The notes below the pieces were generated by a model. The model did not search any database. It was not told the origin of the DNA and was given only the letters and a program-made list of their open reading frames with translations. From Anaerolineales bacterium (GTDB lineage Bacteria > Chloroflexota > Anaerolineae > 4572-78 > NAK82), in NCBI GenBank assembly GCA_024643945.1, contig JAHELX010000051.1:1-17732 (forward strand): DNA of 17,732 nt, given 5' to 3'. This document shows, in pieces, positions 1 to 9,141 of the stretch; positions within the stretch are counted from its first letter, which is position 1, and the number at the start of each line of letters is the position of its first letter. A program made the translations under genes and the position numbers.

Positions 1-1563
1 CTGAGTGCCACTATAGAGGATGACACAGTCTACACGGTTGGCGTGGGGACTGGCACCGACCTCGGCCGGGTAGGGCGCGACACGGCCATCCTCGTCGTGG
101 GGAGCGACCTGGATGAGGAATCACCCATTCTCTATCTGCGTGTGGCGGGCGCTGCTCGCTACGGTGCAACTCTCATCAATGCTGGCGGCCGGCCCACCAA
201 GCTCGACAAACGGTCCACCCACGTTCTCCGCTATCGCTACGGCAAGGCGGCTCATTTGCTGTTGGGCATGCTCCACGTGATTTTGAACGGGAAATCCTCG
301 CAGGGGAGGGGGCTGACCGGCAACGAGATTGTCCCGGATCGGGTGAGCGGCCTGGAGGAACTGCGGCTGAAAGTCTCCGATTGGACGCCGGAATGGGTAG
401 CAGAGATCACTGGCATCCCCGCCGATGAAATCCGTGCGGCTGCCCGTGCTTTTGGTGAAGCGAAGAATGGCATTATCCTCTACGGTCCCGAAGCGGGTAA
501 CGACCCGGCCCTGCGTCGCGCCGTGGCCAACCTGGCTACGGTGACCGGCTTCGTGGGTCGACCTAACAATGGTGTCATTGCTGTGTTGCCCCACGCCAAT
601 AGCCGGGGTGCTATCGACCTGGGCATAGTGCCGGACCGGCTGCCCGGCTATGTTCCAGTTGAAAGGCCAGGGCTCAGCGCGAAAGAGATGCTGGATGGAG
701 GCGTGCGAGCACTGCTGATTGCTGCCGCCGATCCGTTGCTGGGGGCTTCTCGCCTTGAGGGGCTCAAGTTCTTGGTGGTACAGGAGCTCTTCCTTACCGA
801 GACGGCGCAACAAGCCGACGTGGTACTGCCCGCAGCGGCCATCGCTGAACGAGATGGCACCTTCACCAACCTGGAGCGGTGGGTCCAGCGCTTCGATCCC
901 GGTCTACCTGTTTCTGGCCTGGCTCGGCCTGATTGGACGATCATTCGCCAACTGGCTGTGTTGATGGGCGCCGAATGGGCTTACGCCACCGTTGGCGGCG
1001 TGCTGGCTGAGATGGCCCAGACCATACCTCTCTACGCTGGTATGAGCTACGAGCGCCTGTCGCAGCCGGTGCCTCTCTCTCGACGTATGTCGCATTATAT
1101 CTACGCTGGCATGAGCTTCCAGGCCGCGCAGGTCCTGCAGGGTGAGGTTCGGGAGGGTATCCAATGGCCCACTCAGGCCGAGGATGAGTCGATAACGCTG
1201 CCGTTGATCTGGGTTGACCCACCTGATCCACCTGCCGAAGACGATGGATTCACACTGGTGACGCCGCGGGTGCTTTACGACGGCGCTACCCTGCTCGGCC
1301 AGGCCGAGATATTGGGCACTCGTCTGGTGCAGCCCCACGTTGCTCTCTCTCTCGCCGATGCGCAGTCCCTGGGGGTGTCGAACGGCGACCGGCTGCAGGT
1401 GGCGGCGGATGGACGTCAAGTGGCGCTGCCAGTTCAAGTGGATGGAGTTGTTCCCCAGGGAGTGATAGCCATCCCAAGAAACCTCAAGAGCCAACCCGCC
1501 GAGTCATTACTGGGCGACGGACGAACCTTTGGCCGGGTGAAAATTACAAAACTTGGCACGTAG
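1..1563 (+). CDS. nuoG: NADH-quinone oxidoreductase subunit G, C-terminal part (5' end outside window)
   Basis: This is the large peripheral-arm subunit of complex I, which carries iron-sulfur clusters near the flavin end of the electron path. The frame is open from base 1, so the visible 520 residues are the C-terminal part. The N-terminal 2Fe-2S and 4Fe-4S regions would lie to the left of the window. What is seen is the molybdopterin-oxidoreductase-like fold: an ANSRGAIDLGIVPDRLPGY segment, a QADVVLPAAAIAERDGTFTN segment (the usual AEKDGTFTN signature of NuoG) and a C-terminal molydopterin-binding-like beta domain (around 'VALSLADAQSLGVSNGDRLQV'). An in-frame GTG at 43 is not needed as a start. 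nuoH begins 17 bp after the stop. Formate-dehydrogenase-type oxidoreductases share this fold, but the DGTFTN motif and the nuoH-N neighbours settle the assignment. Confidence 0.93.
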   Translation: MSATIEDDTVYTVGVGTGTDLGRVGRDTAILVVGSDLDEESPILYLRVAGAARYGATLINAGGRPTKLDKRSTHVLRYRYGKAAHLLLGMLHVILNGKSSQGRGLTGNEIVPDRVSGLEELRLKVSDWTPEWVAEITGIPADEIRAAARAFGEAKNGIILYGPEAGNDPALRRAVANLATVTGFVGRPNNGVIAVLPHANSRGAIDLGIVPDRLPGYVPVERPGLSAKEMLDGGVRALLIAAADPLLGASRLEGLKFLVVQELFLTETAQQADVVLPAAAIAERDGTFTNLERWVQRFDPGLPVSGLARPDWTIIRQLAVLMGAEWAYATVGGVLAEMAQTIPLYAGMSYERLSQPVPLSRRMSHYIYAGMSFQAAQVLQGEVREGIQWPTQAEDESITLPLIWVDPPDPPAEDDGFTLVTPRVLYDGATLLGQAEILGTRLVQPHVALSLADAQSLGVSNGDRLQVAADGRQVALPVQVDGVVPQGVIAIPRNLKSQPAESLLGDGRTFGRVKITKLGT

Positions 1564-1580
1564 AGTTGGGATAAGAACCT

Positions 1581-2588
1581 ATGGACTGGATTTCGCTAAT
1601 TCTCGTTCCTACCATCAAAACCCTGGTAATGATCGTGGTGCTGCTGACCGGCTTTGCTTACCTCAGCTACGTCGAGCGCAAGTTGGTGGCCCGCTTCCAG
1701 GTACGCTACGGTCCTAACCGGGCAGGACCTTTCGGCCTCCTGCAACCTATCTCCGATGCGCTGAAGATGGTCTTCAAGGAGGAGATTATCCCTGCTCACG
1801 TGGATCGGGTAGTCTACCTGCTGGCGCCGGCTTTGACAGTTGTCCCCGCGCTGATCATTTGGGCCGTCATCCCGGTCAGCGGAAGTTCGTTTACCCTCTT
1901 CGGCCAGACCATTACTCCCTATGTGGCCGACGTCAACGTTGGCTTGCTCTACATTCTGGCGATTGCCAGCCTGGGCACTTATGGCATTGTGCTGGCCGGG
2001 TGGAGCAGCAATAACAAATACTCGCTGCTGGGCGCGCTGCGGACCAGTTCCCAGATGCTCAGCTATGAGTTGCCCATGGGCGTCGCACTGGTGAGTCTGC
2101 TCCTAATCGCCGGATCGCTCAAACTGGTGGACATCGTCCAAGCTCAAAGAAGCGTGTGGTTCATTGTGCTGCAGCCGGTCGGCTTCATCATCTACTTTAT
2201 CAGCGGGCTGGCTGAAGCCAATCGCTCTCCCTTTGACCTGCCGGAGACGGAGAACGAACTGGTCGCGGGTTTTTCCACCGAATATGGCGGCATCAAGTTT
2301 GCCCTCTTCTTCATGGGGGAGTACATCACCATGATCACCCTCAGCGCCCTCGCCACCGTCTTTTTCCTGGGCGGTTGGTATGGGCCTTTTGTGAATCAGA
2401 TTCCTATCCTGGGACCGGTGTACTTCCTGCTCAAAGTGGCGTTTATGATTTTCTTGATCATTTGGATCCGAGTCAGTTTGCCTCGCGTCCGTTACGACAA
2501 GTTGATGCAGTTTTGTTGGAAGTTTTTGCTGCCGCTTTCGCTTTTGAACCTGGCGGCGACAGCGGTAGTAGTGACGCTGGTGGGATAA
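1581..2588 (+). CDS. nuoH: NADH-quinone oxidoreductase subunit H
   Basis: This is the membrane subunit of complex I that forms the quinone chamber and joins the peripheral and membrane arms. The 335 residues are the normal family length. Visible hallmarks are the ERK-x-RFQVRYGPNRAGP motif at residues 32-50, the cytoplasmic loop with DALKMVFKEE near 59-68, and EANRSPFDLPETENELVAGF at 212-231, which is the acidic quinone-site loop. About eight hydrophobic segments are present. The ATG at 1581 lies 17 bp after the nuoG stop with a modest GGGATAAG upstream. It sits within the nuo operon in the standard G-H-I order and has no odd features. Confidence 0.97.
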   Translation: MDWISLILVPTIKTLVMIVVLLTGFAYLSYVERKLVARFQVRYGPNRAGPFGLLQPISDALKMVFKEEIIPAHVDRVVYLLAPALTVVPALIIWAVIPVSGSSFTLFGQTITPYVADVNVGLLYILAIASLGTYGIVLAGWSSNNKYSLLGALRTSSQMLSYELPMGVALVSLLLIAGSLKLVDIVQAQRSVWFIVLQPVGFIIYFISGLAEANRSPFDLPETENELVAGFSTEYGGIKFALFFMGEYITMITLSALATVFFLGGWYGPFVNQIPILGPVYFLLKVAFMIFLIIWIRVSLPRVRYDKLMQFCWKFLLPLSLLNLAATAVVVTLVG

Positions 2589-2630
2589 CCGGGGTGGTTA
2601 GCTGGTCAGTTTGTGGGTTGGAGTGACATC

Positions 2631-3134
2631 ATGTTGAAAGGGATATGGAGCGGTTCAATAGAAATTCTACGGGCTATGTGGATCACCTTAAAGCATCTGT
2701 TTAAGCCACCGGTGACCAATCAGTATCCCAACGAACCCGTAGCTGTCTATCCCCGTTTCCGGGGACGCCACGTGCTCAAACGATATGACAATGGCCTGGA
2801 ACGTTGTATCGGCTGTTCATTGTGCGCGGCTGCCTGTCCTACGGATTGCATCCTGGTGATCCCGGGCGAGAACACCGACGACAATCGCCGTTCGCCAGGC
2901 GAACGGTACGCCGCAGTTTATGAGATTAACCTGCTGCGCTGCATCTTCTGTGGCTACTGCGCAGAAGCCTGCCCCACCGAGGCCATCGTGCTGGAGCACG
3001 ACTTCGCTCTGGGGACTTATGATCGGTGGGACGCGATTATCACGCAGGAGGAGTTGCTGGAGCCCCACGAGCCGGCTCACATTGTCATCCGCGACGACCA
3101 GGTGTGGGTCGAGCCGAAATGGGGACATTTATAG
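2631..3134 (+). CDS. nuoI: NADH-quinone oxidoreductase subunit I (8Fe ferredoxin-type)
   Basis: This peripheral subunit holds clusters N6a and N6b and passes electrons towards NuoB and quinone. With the ATG at 2631 the protein has 167 residues. The first ferredoxin motif has Cys59, 62, 65 and 69 (CIGCSLCAAAC) and the second has Cys104, 107, 110 and 114 (CIFCGYCAEAC). Each is followed by Pro, as in the family. The N-terminal helix (WSGSIEILRAMWITLKHLF) is the usual membrane-surface anchor. I chose ATG 2631 over an in-frame GTG at 2613 because TTGGAGTG ends about six bases before it, while the GTG has no well-placed site. It follows nuoH by 42 bp and precedes nuoJ by 18 bp. Confidence 0.96.
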   Translation: MLKGIWSGSIEILRAMWITLKHLFKPPVTNQYPNEPVAVYPRFRGRHVLKRYDNGLERCIGCSLCAAACPTDCILVIPGENTDDNRRSPGERYAAVYEINLLRCIFCGYCAEACPTEAIVLEHDFALGTYDRWDAIITQEELLEPHEPAHIVIRDDQVWVEPKWGHL

Positions 3135-3152
3135 TATTGTAGGATTGATCGT

Positions 3153-3704
3153 ATGGCTCAACAACTGCAATTTGGACTCTTTCTTGTGCTATCCGCGGTG
3201 GCGGTGGTGGCGGGGCTGGGCGTGATTTTCAACCGCAATGCTGTACATAGTGCCTTGTCATTGCTGGTGAACTTCGCAGTGTTGGCAGTATTCTATTTGA
3301 TGCTCAACGCGCAGTTCATCGCAGTAGTGCAGGTGGCAGTTTATGCTGGTGCCATTGTGGTGCTCTTTCTGTTCGTGGTGATGCTGCTGGGGGCTGGCGG
3401 CGAGGTGCGACTGGAAAGCTGGTTCAATCGGCGCACAGTGTTTGTGGTGGTCGCTGCCGTGGTCTTGCTGACTCTGCTCGGTACCGTGGTTTTTGAGGGG
3501 GTCATTGGCGGCGCGAGTGGCACAGCCACCCCGGAGCAAATCGCTGAGGTCGGTCAGACCCAGGCTTTAGGTATGGTGCTCTTCACCGATTATCTGCTGC
3601 CCTTTGAACTGGCTTCAGTGTTGCTATTGGTGGGCATAGTGGGAGCCGTGGTGCTCGGCCAACGCTGGCGAGGGACACTTGGGCCAGCAGGTCAAGAAAA
3701 ATGA
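3153..3704 (+). CDS. nuoJ: NADH-quinone oxidoreductase subunit J
   Basis: This is a small membrane subunit of complex I next to NuoK and NuoH in the proton-translocating arm. It has 183 residues and about five hydrophobic helices. The conserved stretch VQVAVYAGAIVVLFLFVVML near residues 58-77 corresponds to the NuoJ third helix, which contains the pi-bulge associated with quinone-coupled conformational change. The sequence NAVHSALSLLVN in the second helix is also typical. The ATG at 3153 has AGGA eight bases upstream. The C-terminal tail after the last helix is short and basic. A 95-bp gap separates it from nuoK, which is unusually long for this operon. Confidence 0.95.
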   Translation: MAQQLQFGLFLVLSAVAVVAGLGVIFNRNAVHSALSLLVNFAVLAVFYLMLNAQFIAVVQVAVYAGAIVVLFLFVVMLLGAGGEVRLESWFNRRTVFVVVAAVVLLTLLGTVVFEGVIGGASGTATPEQIAEVGQTQALGMVLFTDYLLPFELASVLLLVGIVGAVVLGQRWRGTLGPAGQEK

Positions 3705-3744
3705 CAGGGCAAACTACGTGAAGCGTAAAAACGTAACCCATAGG

Positions 3745-3776
3745 TCCCCTTCGGGGAAACGTCAAACCTGAGACGT
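3745..3776 (+). other. Two short hairpins in the nuoJ-nuoK spacer
   Basis: The 95-bp spacer between nuoJ and nuoK contains TCCCC-TTC-GGGGA (3745-3757), immediately followed by ACGTC-8 nt-GACGT (3759-3776). Neither is followed by a T run, so they are not terminators as they stand. They could be an mRNA processing or stability element within the polycistronic transcript. This is inference from base pairing only. Confidence 0.4.
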
Positions 3777-3799
3777 GATACGGGGAGAGGTGAAGTAAC

Positions 3800-4108
3800 G
3801 TGAGTGTTGTCCCAACTTCCTGGTTCCTGTTATTGAGCGCGATTCTGTTCGTCATTGGCGCGGCGGGAGTCCTAATCCGGCGTAACGTGCTCATCATGCT
3901 CATGTGTGTAGAGATGATGATGAACGCTGTTAATCTTACCTTCATTGCCCTGTCGCGTTACCTCAATTCGCTCACCGGTCAGATCTTCGTGTTTATGGTG
4001 ATGGCCGTCGCCGCTGTTGAGGTGGCCATAGGGCTGGCTATTCTGATCGAATTGAACCGGTTGAAGGACACAACGGACGTAGACGACGTGGCATCATTGA
4101 AGGGGTAG
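3800..4108 (+). CDS. nuoK: NADH-quinone oxidoreductase subunit K
   Basis: This is the smallest antiporter-related membrane subunit of complex I. It has three transmembrane helices and 102 residues, the expected length. The two buried carboxylates of the proton path are visible: Glu38 in LMCVEMMMNAVNL and Glu74 in AVEVAIGLAI. The start is a GTG at 3800, supported by a strong GGGGAGAGGTGA just upstream (3782-3793). The stop overlaps the purine-rich stretch AAGGGGTAGGG that serves nuoL, whose ATG is 11 bp later. Confidence 0.96.
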   Translation: MSVVPTSWFLLLSAILFVIGAAGVLIRRNVLIMLMCVEMMMNAVNLTFIALSRYLNSLTGQIFVFMVMAVAAVEVAIGLAILIELNRLKDTTDVDDVASLKG

Positions 4109-4119
4109 GGTAAGAAGCA

Positions 4120-6120
4120 ATGGTTATCCAATCCATCTGGCTTGCCATCGCGTTTCCGCTGGTGGGGACGCTGGTCAATGGCCTGCTCGGCCGAAGGTTA
4201 GGGCGGGGTTTTGTGAGCGTCGTCGGCCCGGCGGTAATCGGCCTCGCCTTCGTCGTCGGACTCTTTTCAGCGCTAGATTTGGCGGCCTTCCCCGTCCACG
4301 ACCGGGCAGTGGCAGTGCCGTTGTGGAACTGGATCACAATTCCCCAGATGGGAGCTGTGGGGGGCACCTTCCAGGTGGGGATGAGCTTGCTGGCTGACCC
4401 GCTGTCGGTGCTGATGGTACTGGTCGTTACCGGCGTGGGCTTCCTGATCCACGTCTACTCCATCGGCTACATGCAGCACGAGGACAACCGGCTCTACGCC
4501 CGTTTCTTCACCTTCCTCAACCTGTTTATCACCTCGATGCTCATCCTGGTGCTGGCCGACAACTACTTGCTGATGTACGTCGGCTGGGAATTGGTCGGCC
4601 TCTGTTCGTATCTGCTCATTGGGTTCTGGTTCCACAGGCCCGATGAGCCGCAGGCCCCAATCCAGCTCAAGGATGGCGAACAGGTGGCCGTCCCCGCCAA
4701 CCTGAACCCTGCCGATTCGGGTAAGAAGGCCTTCATTGTCAACCGGGTAGGCGACTTTGGCTTCGCCCTGGGCGTCTTTTTGATCTGGTCGACCTTCGGC
4801 ACCTTGAACTTCGCCGATGTGTTTGGCGCAGCGCCGGAGGTTGCCAGCGGGACGATCACAGCCATCACGCTGCTGCTCTTCGTGGGGGCCGTGGGTAAGA
4901 GCGCGCAATTGCCGCTTTATGTGTGGTTGCCCGATGCAATGGCCGGCCCCACGCCAGTATCCGCCCTCATCCACGCCGCAACTATGGTGACCGCTGGCGT
5001 CTATATGATCGCCCGCAGTCACGTCTTCTATGCGTTGGCTCCGACTAGCTCACTGATAGTGGCAGTGGTCGGTGCTGCGACTGCTCTCTATGCGGCGACC
5101 ATCGCCCTGGTGCAGACTGATCTCAAACGGGTATTGGCCTACTCCACCATCAGCCAGCTCGGCTATATGTTTCTGGCGGTGGGAGTGGGCGCTTACTCGT
5201 CTGGTATGTTCCACCTGACCACCCACGCTTTCTTCAAGGCATTACTCTTCCTGGCGGCCGGCAGCGTCATGCACGCCATGCATGGCGTGATTGACATCCG
5301 GCGTATGGGGGGGCTGAGACACAAAATGCCGCTCACCTTCTGGACCTTCGTCATCGGCGCACTGGCACTGGTCAGCTTTCCGTTGACCTCTGGTTTCTTT
5401 TCCAAAGATGAGATCCTGATGAGAGCCTATGAATTCTCGCCACTCCTGTGGGTGGTGGGCGCGCTCGCGGCCCTGTTGACTGCCTTTTACACCTTCCGTG
5501 CCTTCTTCATCGTCTTTTGGGGACAGCCGCGCGACCAGGAGCTATTCGACCATGCCCACGAGTCGCCGGGGGTCATGACCTGGCCGCTCATCTTGCTGGC
5601 AGTCCTGGCCCTTTTTGGCGGCCTGATAGGATTGCCGCCGATTTTGGGCGTAGATCACGCCCTTGAAAAGGCGCTGCAGCCGGTATTCGTTGCCTTGGAA
5701 GTGGGAGAGAGACCAGCGGCCCATGCTCTGTCGATCGGGCAGGAGTGGGGATTGCTCGGCGTGTCGAGCGCCATTGCACTGTTGGGTATCGGGCTGGCCT
5801 ATTGGTTCTACGTCGTTAACCCCGAGATTCCGGCCCGCCTGGCCCTGCGTTTCAAGTCGGTTTTCAAGTTGCTGGTCAATAAATATTACGTGGACGAGTT
5901 GTACGACGCTCTGTTCGTGGAGCCTGGCAAGGCTCTGGCTCGTTTCCTGGCACAAGGGATCGACAGGGCTGTGATTGACGGGGCCATTGACGGCGGCGCG
6001 CGCCTGATCGCTCAGGGCGGCGCTCTGCTCGGACACCTGCAAAGCGGTTACATCCGGAATTATGCGCTGGCCATGTTCCTCGGAGTGATCGTCGTCGTCT
6101 CATACTTTTTCCTGCGGTAG
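4120..6120 (+). CDS. nuoL: NADH-quinone oxidoreductase subunit L (antiporter-like)
   Basis: This is the distal Mrp-antiporter-like proton-pumping subunit of complex I. The protein has 666 residues. It shows the conserved YVGWELVGLCSYLLIGFW segment (Glu157), the broken-helix lysine in AVGKSAQLPLYVWLPDAM (Lys260) and HAATMVTAGVYMIARSH. The C-terminal portion (from about VNKYYVDELYDALF onwards) is the long lateral helix followed by a final transmembrane helix, which separates NuoL from NuoM and NuoN. A hydrophilic insert around residues 170-200 (PDEPQAPIQLKDGEQ...) is present in one cytoplasmic loop. The ATG at 4120 is preceded by a purine-rich site. nuoM starts 13 bp after the stop. Confidence 0.97.
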   Translation: MVIQSIWLAIAFPLVGTLVNGLLGRRLGRGFVSVVGPAVIGLAFVVGLFSALDLAAFPVHDRAVAVPLWNWITIPQMGAVGGTFQVGMSLLADPLSVLMVLVVTGVGFLIHVYSIGYMQHEDNRLYARFFTFLNLFITSMLILVLADNYLLMYVGWELVGLCSYLLIGFWFHRPDEPQAPIQLKDGEQVAVPANLNPADSGKKAFIVNRVGDFGFALGVFLIWSTFGTLNFADVFGAAPEVASGTITAITLLLFVGAVGKSAQLPLYVWLPDAMAGPTPVSALIHAATMVTAGVYMIARSHVFYALAPTSSLIVAVVGAATALYAATIALVQTDLKRVLAYSTISQLGYMFLAVGVGAYSSGMFHLTTHAFFKALLFLAAGSVMHAMHGVIDIRRMGGLRHKMPLTFWTFVIGALALVSFPLTSGFFSKDEILMRAYEFSPLLWVVGALAALLTAFYTFRAFFIVFWGQPRDQELFDHAHESPGVMTWPLILLAVLALFGGLIGLPPILGVDHALEKALQPVFVALEVGERPAAHALSIGQEWGLLGVSSAIALLGIGLAYWFYVVNPEIPARLALRFKSVFKLLVNKYYVDELYDALFVEPGKALARFLAQGIDRAVIDGAIDGGARLIAQGGALLGHLQSGYIRNYALAMFLGVIVVVSYFFLR

Positions 6121-6133
6121 ATCGGAAGTGCTG

Positions 6134-7636
6134 ATGAATCAACTGGACTTTCCCCTACTTTCGTTGTTGCTGGCCCTGCCGGTCGCCGGGGCTGTGCTGG
6201 TAGCATTGCTGCCTCGTGAGCGGACAGATCTGGTAAAGGGAGCTGCCTTTGCCACCACCTTGCTGGTCTTTGCCCTGTCGTTGCCGCTCTACTTCAATTT
6301 TCGATCCGGTGCGCCTGGCTTCCAGTTCGAAGAGGTGGCGCCCTGGATCCCTGGTCTGAACATCAGCTATCATGTGGGCGTGGACGGCATCAGTCTCTTT
6401 CTGGTGCTGCTGACGACCCTGCTCAGCGCGGTCGCTGTGCTTAGCTCGTGGACGGCCATCACCCAGCAGGTAAAAGAGTACATGGTATTGATGCTGCTGA
6501 TGGAGACTGCCATGCTGGGCGTCTTCGTCGCCCTTGATCTCTTCCTCTTCTACGTCTTCTGGGAGGCCAGCCTGATCCCCATGGCACTCCTCATCGGACG
6601 CTGGGGTGGGGAGCGAAGGATTTACGCTGCTGTCAAGTTCTTCCTGTTTACTATGGCCGGCAGCGCCCTGATGTTGGTGGCGACCATCGTGCTCTACTTA
6701 TGGGGCGGCGGCACCAGCGACCTGCCGGCGCTGTTGAACACGCAACTCCCGGCCGGGCTTCAGATGTGGCTCTTTGCCGCCTTCGCATTGGCCTTCGCCG
6801 TGAAGGTGCCTCTCTTCCCATTGCACACCTGGCTGCCGGCGGCTCACGTCGAAGCGCCGACGGCTGCTTCGATCATCCTGGCCGGGGTGTTGCTCAAGAT
6901 GGGAGCTTATGGCTATCTGCGCTTCGCCTTGCCCCTCTTCCCTAAAGCCGTGCCCGTGTTCGCGCCCTGGCTCTCGATCCTGGCGCTGATCGGTATCATC
7001 TACGGTGCGTTGGTGGCGCTGGCCCAGGAGGACGTGAAGAGCCTGGTGGCTTACTCCAGCGTGGCTCACATGGGCTTCATTGTGCTTGGAACCTTTGCGC
7101 TAACGCCCCAGGCGGTGAGTGGCGCGGTATTGCAAATGGTGAATCACGGCCTGAGCACCGGTGCCCTCTTCTTGCTGGTAGGTGTCCTGTACGAGCGACG
7201 CCACACTCGCCTGCTGAGCGAGTACGGCGGCATCTGGGCCAAAGTGCCTATCTTCGGCTCTTTCTTCATTATTACGGCATTGTCTTCGATAGGATTGCCG
7301 GGGATGAATGGTTTTGTCGGCGAATTCACTATCTTGTTGGGGACTTTCCGCGTGAACGTGGCTTACGCTGCCATTGCCACCTTCGGCATTGTGCTGGCTG
7401 CCTGGTATCTACTTACTGCTGTCCGCCGCACCCTATTTGGTTCGCTTAACCCAGCCAATGAACATCTCACTGACATGACGCCGCGCGAGGTGGCGCTAAT
7501 GCTGCCACTGGTCGTCTTCTTCTTCCTCATCGGCCTCTTCCCCAACCTCTTCTTTGAGAAGATTAACCCGGCGGTTGGGGGGTTGGCCTCCCGGATGACA
7601 GAAACAGCAGCGGTTGTGGAGATAAATCAGCAATAA
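6134..7636 (+). CDS. nuoM: NADH-quinone oxidoreductase subunit M (antiporter-like)
   Basis: This is the middle antiporter-like proton-pumping subunit. From the ATG at 6134 the protein has 500 residues with about 14 helices. Signature residues are Glu144 in YVFWEASLIPMALL, the channel lysine 224 in FAVKVPLFPLHTWLP, Lys255 in LLKMGAYGYLR, and a late-helix glutamate in NGFVGEFTILLG. An in-frame GTG at 6128 would add two residues. I prefer ATG 6134 because GGAAG at 6124-6128 is correctly spaced for it and overlaps the GTG. The stop overlaps the AAGGGA site of nuoN. Confidence 0.96.
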   Translation: MNQLDFPLLSLLLALPVAGAVLVALLPRERTDLVKGAAFATTLLVFALSLPLYFNFRSGAPGFQFEEVAPWIPGLNISYHVGVDGISLFLVLLTTLLSAVAVLSSWTAITQQVKEYMVLMLLMETAMLGVFVALDLFLFYVFWEASLIPMALLIGRWGGERRIYAAVKFFLFTMAGSALMLVATIVLYLWGGGTSDLPALLNTQLPAGLQMWLFAAFALAFAVKVPLFPLHTWLPAAHVEAPTAASIILAGVLLKMGAYGYLRFALPLFPKAVPVFAPWLSILALIGIIYGALVALAQEDVKSLVAYSSVAHMGFIVLGTFALTPQAVSGAVLQMVNHGLSTGALFLLVGVLYERRHTRLLSEYGGIWAKVPIFGSFFIITALSSIGLPGMNGFVGEFTILLGTFRVNVAYAAIATFGIVLAAWYLLTAVRRTLFGSLNPANEHLTDMTPREVALMLPLVVFFFLIGLFPNLFFEKINPAVGGLASRMTETAAVVEINQQ

Positions 7637-7647
7637 GGGAATCGCTT

Positions 7648-9141
7648 ATGCTCATCCAAATCCCAACCCTTAATTTCCTTGCTCTTGCCCCATCGCTGAT
7701 CGTGATTGGCACTGCTATCTTGTTGCTCCTCTTAGACCTGGCGGTGACCGATAAGCGAGTTTTAGGTTATCTGGGGCTGGTGGGTGTCCTCACGGCAACC
7801 GGTGTGTCGCTGGCCATATGGGACAGATCTCCTCTCCCTTTCCAGACGGTGGCCATCAGCGATGGGTACTCCCTCTTCTTCAATCTGGTTTTTCTGGCGA
7901 CGGCCGGCCTGTCGTTGTTGGTCGCCATCGACTACCTGGGGCAGAAAGATCTGCAGCGCGGCGAATATTACGCGCTGCTCCTTTTCTCCACCAGCGGTAT
8001 GATGCTGATGGCTGCTGCCACTGACCTGATTGTCATTTTCCTGGGGCTGGAGATTATGTCGGTCGCCCTTTACATTCTGGCTGGCTTCAACCGGAGACAA
8101 CTGGCCTCGGCCGAGGCGGCGATGAAATATTTCATCCTGGGCGCATTTGCTTCGGCCTTTTTCCTATACGGCGCGGCCTTGACCTACGGCGCCACTGGCA
8201 GCACCAACTTGGGCCGAATCGGCATCTGGCTGGCGGGGAGCGGTATACCCCTCGCCCCTGATCCCCTGGCGTTGGTCGGGTTGAGCCTTCTGTTGGTCGG
8301 GTTTGCCTTCAAAGTGGCGGCCGTCCCCTTCCAATGGTGGACCCCCGACGTGTACCAGGGTGCACCCACCTCGGTGACGGCTTTTATGTCGGTTGGAGCG
8401 AAAGGAGCCGGCTTTGCTGCCCTCATTCGCGTGCTGCACTCTGGCTTCGGCGGCTTTGGCTATACCGCCGACTGGGCCGTCGCTATCGCTGCGTTTGCTA
8501 CACTGACCATGACCTTTGGCAATATGGCCGCCCTGGCCCAAAAAGATGTCAAGCGCATGCTCGGCTATTCGAGCATCGCCCACGCCGGCTACATCCTGGT
8601 CGGCGTAGCGGCCGCCAATGACGCTGGCGTGCGCGGTGTGCTCTTCTATTTGCTGGCCTATGCCTTTATGAATGTCGGCGCCTTTGCTGTCGCGTGTGTG
8701 GTGGAACGTCGCGGCACGTTCAGTACTACTCTGGCTGATTACGCTGGCCTGGGTCAACGTGAACCGTTCCTGGCGGCGGCTATGGCTGTTTTCATGCTGT
8801 CGCTGACAGGGGTGCCGCCGCTAGTTGGCTTTTGGGGCAAGCTCTTCGTCTTTCGAGCAGCGGTCGAAGCAGGCTTGAGCTGGCTGGCAATTGTGGGGGT
8901 CATTAATAGCGCTATCTCTGCCTTCTATTATTTGGGGGTCGTGGTGCAAATGTATATGCGCGACACGGTAGAGACCCCAAGTAGTCCTCTGAGCGGAGAT
9001 GCTGAAAGCAGGCCTGTGGCAGTCAACCTAAAGGCGGCCGTCGGCACAGCGGTGTTGTTGGCGATGCTGGTCACTGTGGTGTTGGGGGTGTGGCCAGGAC
9101 CGGTGGCTGATCTGGTGAGCCTGATTCCCCTCGGCAGCTAA
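7648..9141 (+). CDS. nuoN: NADH-quinone oxidoreductase subunit N (antiporter-like)
   Basis: This is the antiporter-like subunit nearest to NuoK and the last nuo gene of the operon. The protein has 497 residues. It has Glu135 in FLGLEIMSVALYILAGF, Lys222 in GFAFKVAAVPFQWWTPDVYQ, a second central lysine in VGAKGAGFAALIRV, and AQKDVKRMLGYSSIAHAGY. FQWWTPDVYQGAPT is the feature that tells NuoN from NuoL and NuoM. The ATG at 7648 has AAGGGA (7635-7640) seven bases upstream. A 488-bp non-coding stretch follows, so transcription of the operon probably stops soon after this gene. Confidence 0.96.
   Translation: MLIQIPTLNFLALAPSLIVIGTAILLLLLDLAVTDKRVLGYLGLVGVLTATGVSLAIWDRSPLPFQTVAISDGYSLFFNLVFLATAGLSLLVAIDYLGQKDLQRGEYYALLLFSTSGMMLMAAATDLIVIFLGLEIMSVALYILAGFNRRQLASAEAAMKYFILGAFASAFFLYGAALTYGATGSTNLGRIGIWLAGSGIPLAPDPLALVGLSLLLVGFAFKVAAVPFQWWTPDVYQGAPTSVTAFMSVGAKGAGFAALIRVLHSGFGGFGYTADWAVAIAAFATLTMTFGNMAALAQKDVKRMLGYSSIAHAGYILVGVAAANDAGVRGVLFYLLAYAFMNVGAFAVACVVERRGTFSTTLADYAGLGQREPFLAAAMAVFMLSLTGVPPLVGFWGKLFVFRAAVEAGLSWLAIVGVINSAISAFYYLGVVVQMYMRDTVETPSSPLSGDAESRPVAVNLKAAVGTAVLLAMLVTVVLGVWPGPVADLVSLIPLGS

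Noticed and set aside
904..1494. 196-codon open frame on the - strand inside nuoG
   Set aside because: Shadow of the conserved nuoG frame; no family resemblance.
2613..2631. GTG at 2613 as the nuoI start
   Set aside because: The ATG at 2631 has a well-spaced GGAG and gives the family's usual N terminus.
4273..5022. 249-codon open frame on the - strand inside nuoL
   Set aside because: It is antisense to a clearly conserved nuoL region; composition (many Gln, His, Gly, Arg) is typical of a shadow frame.
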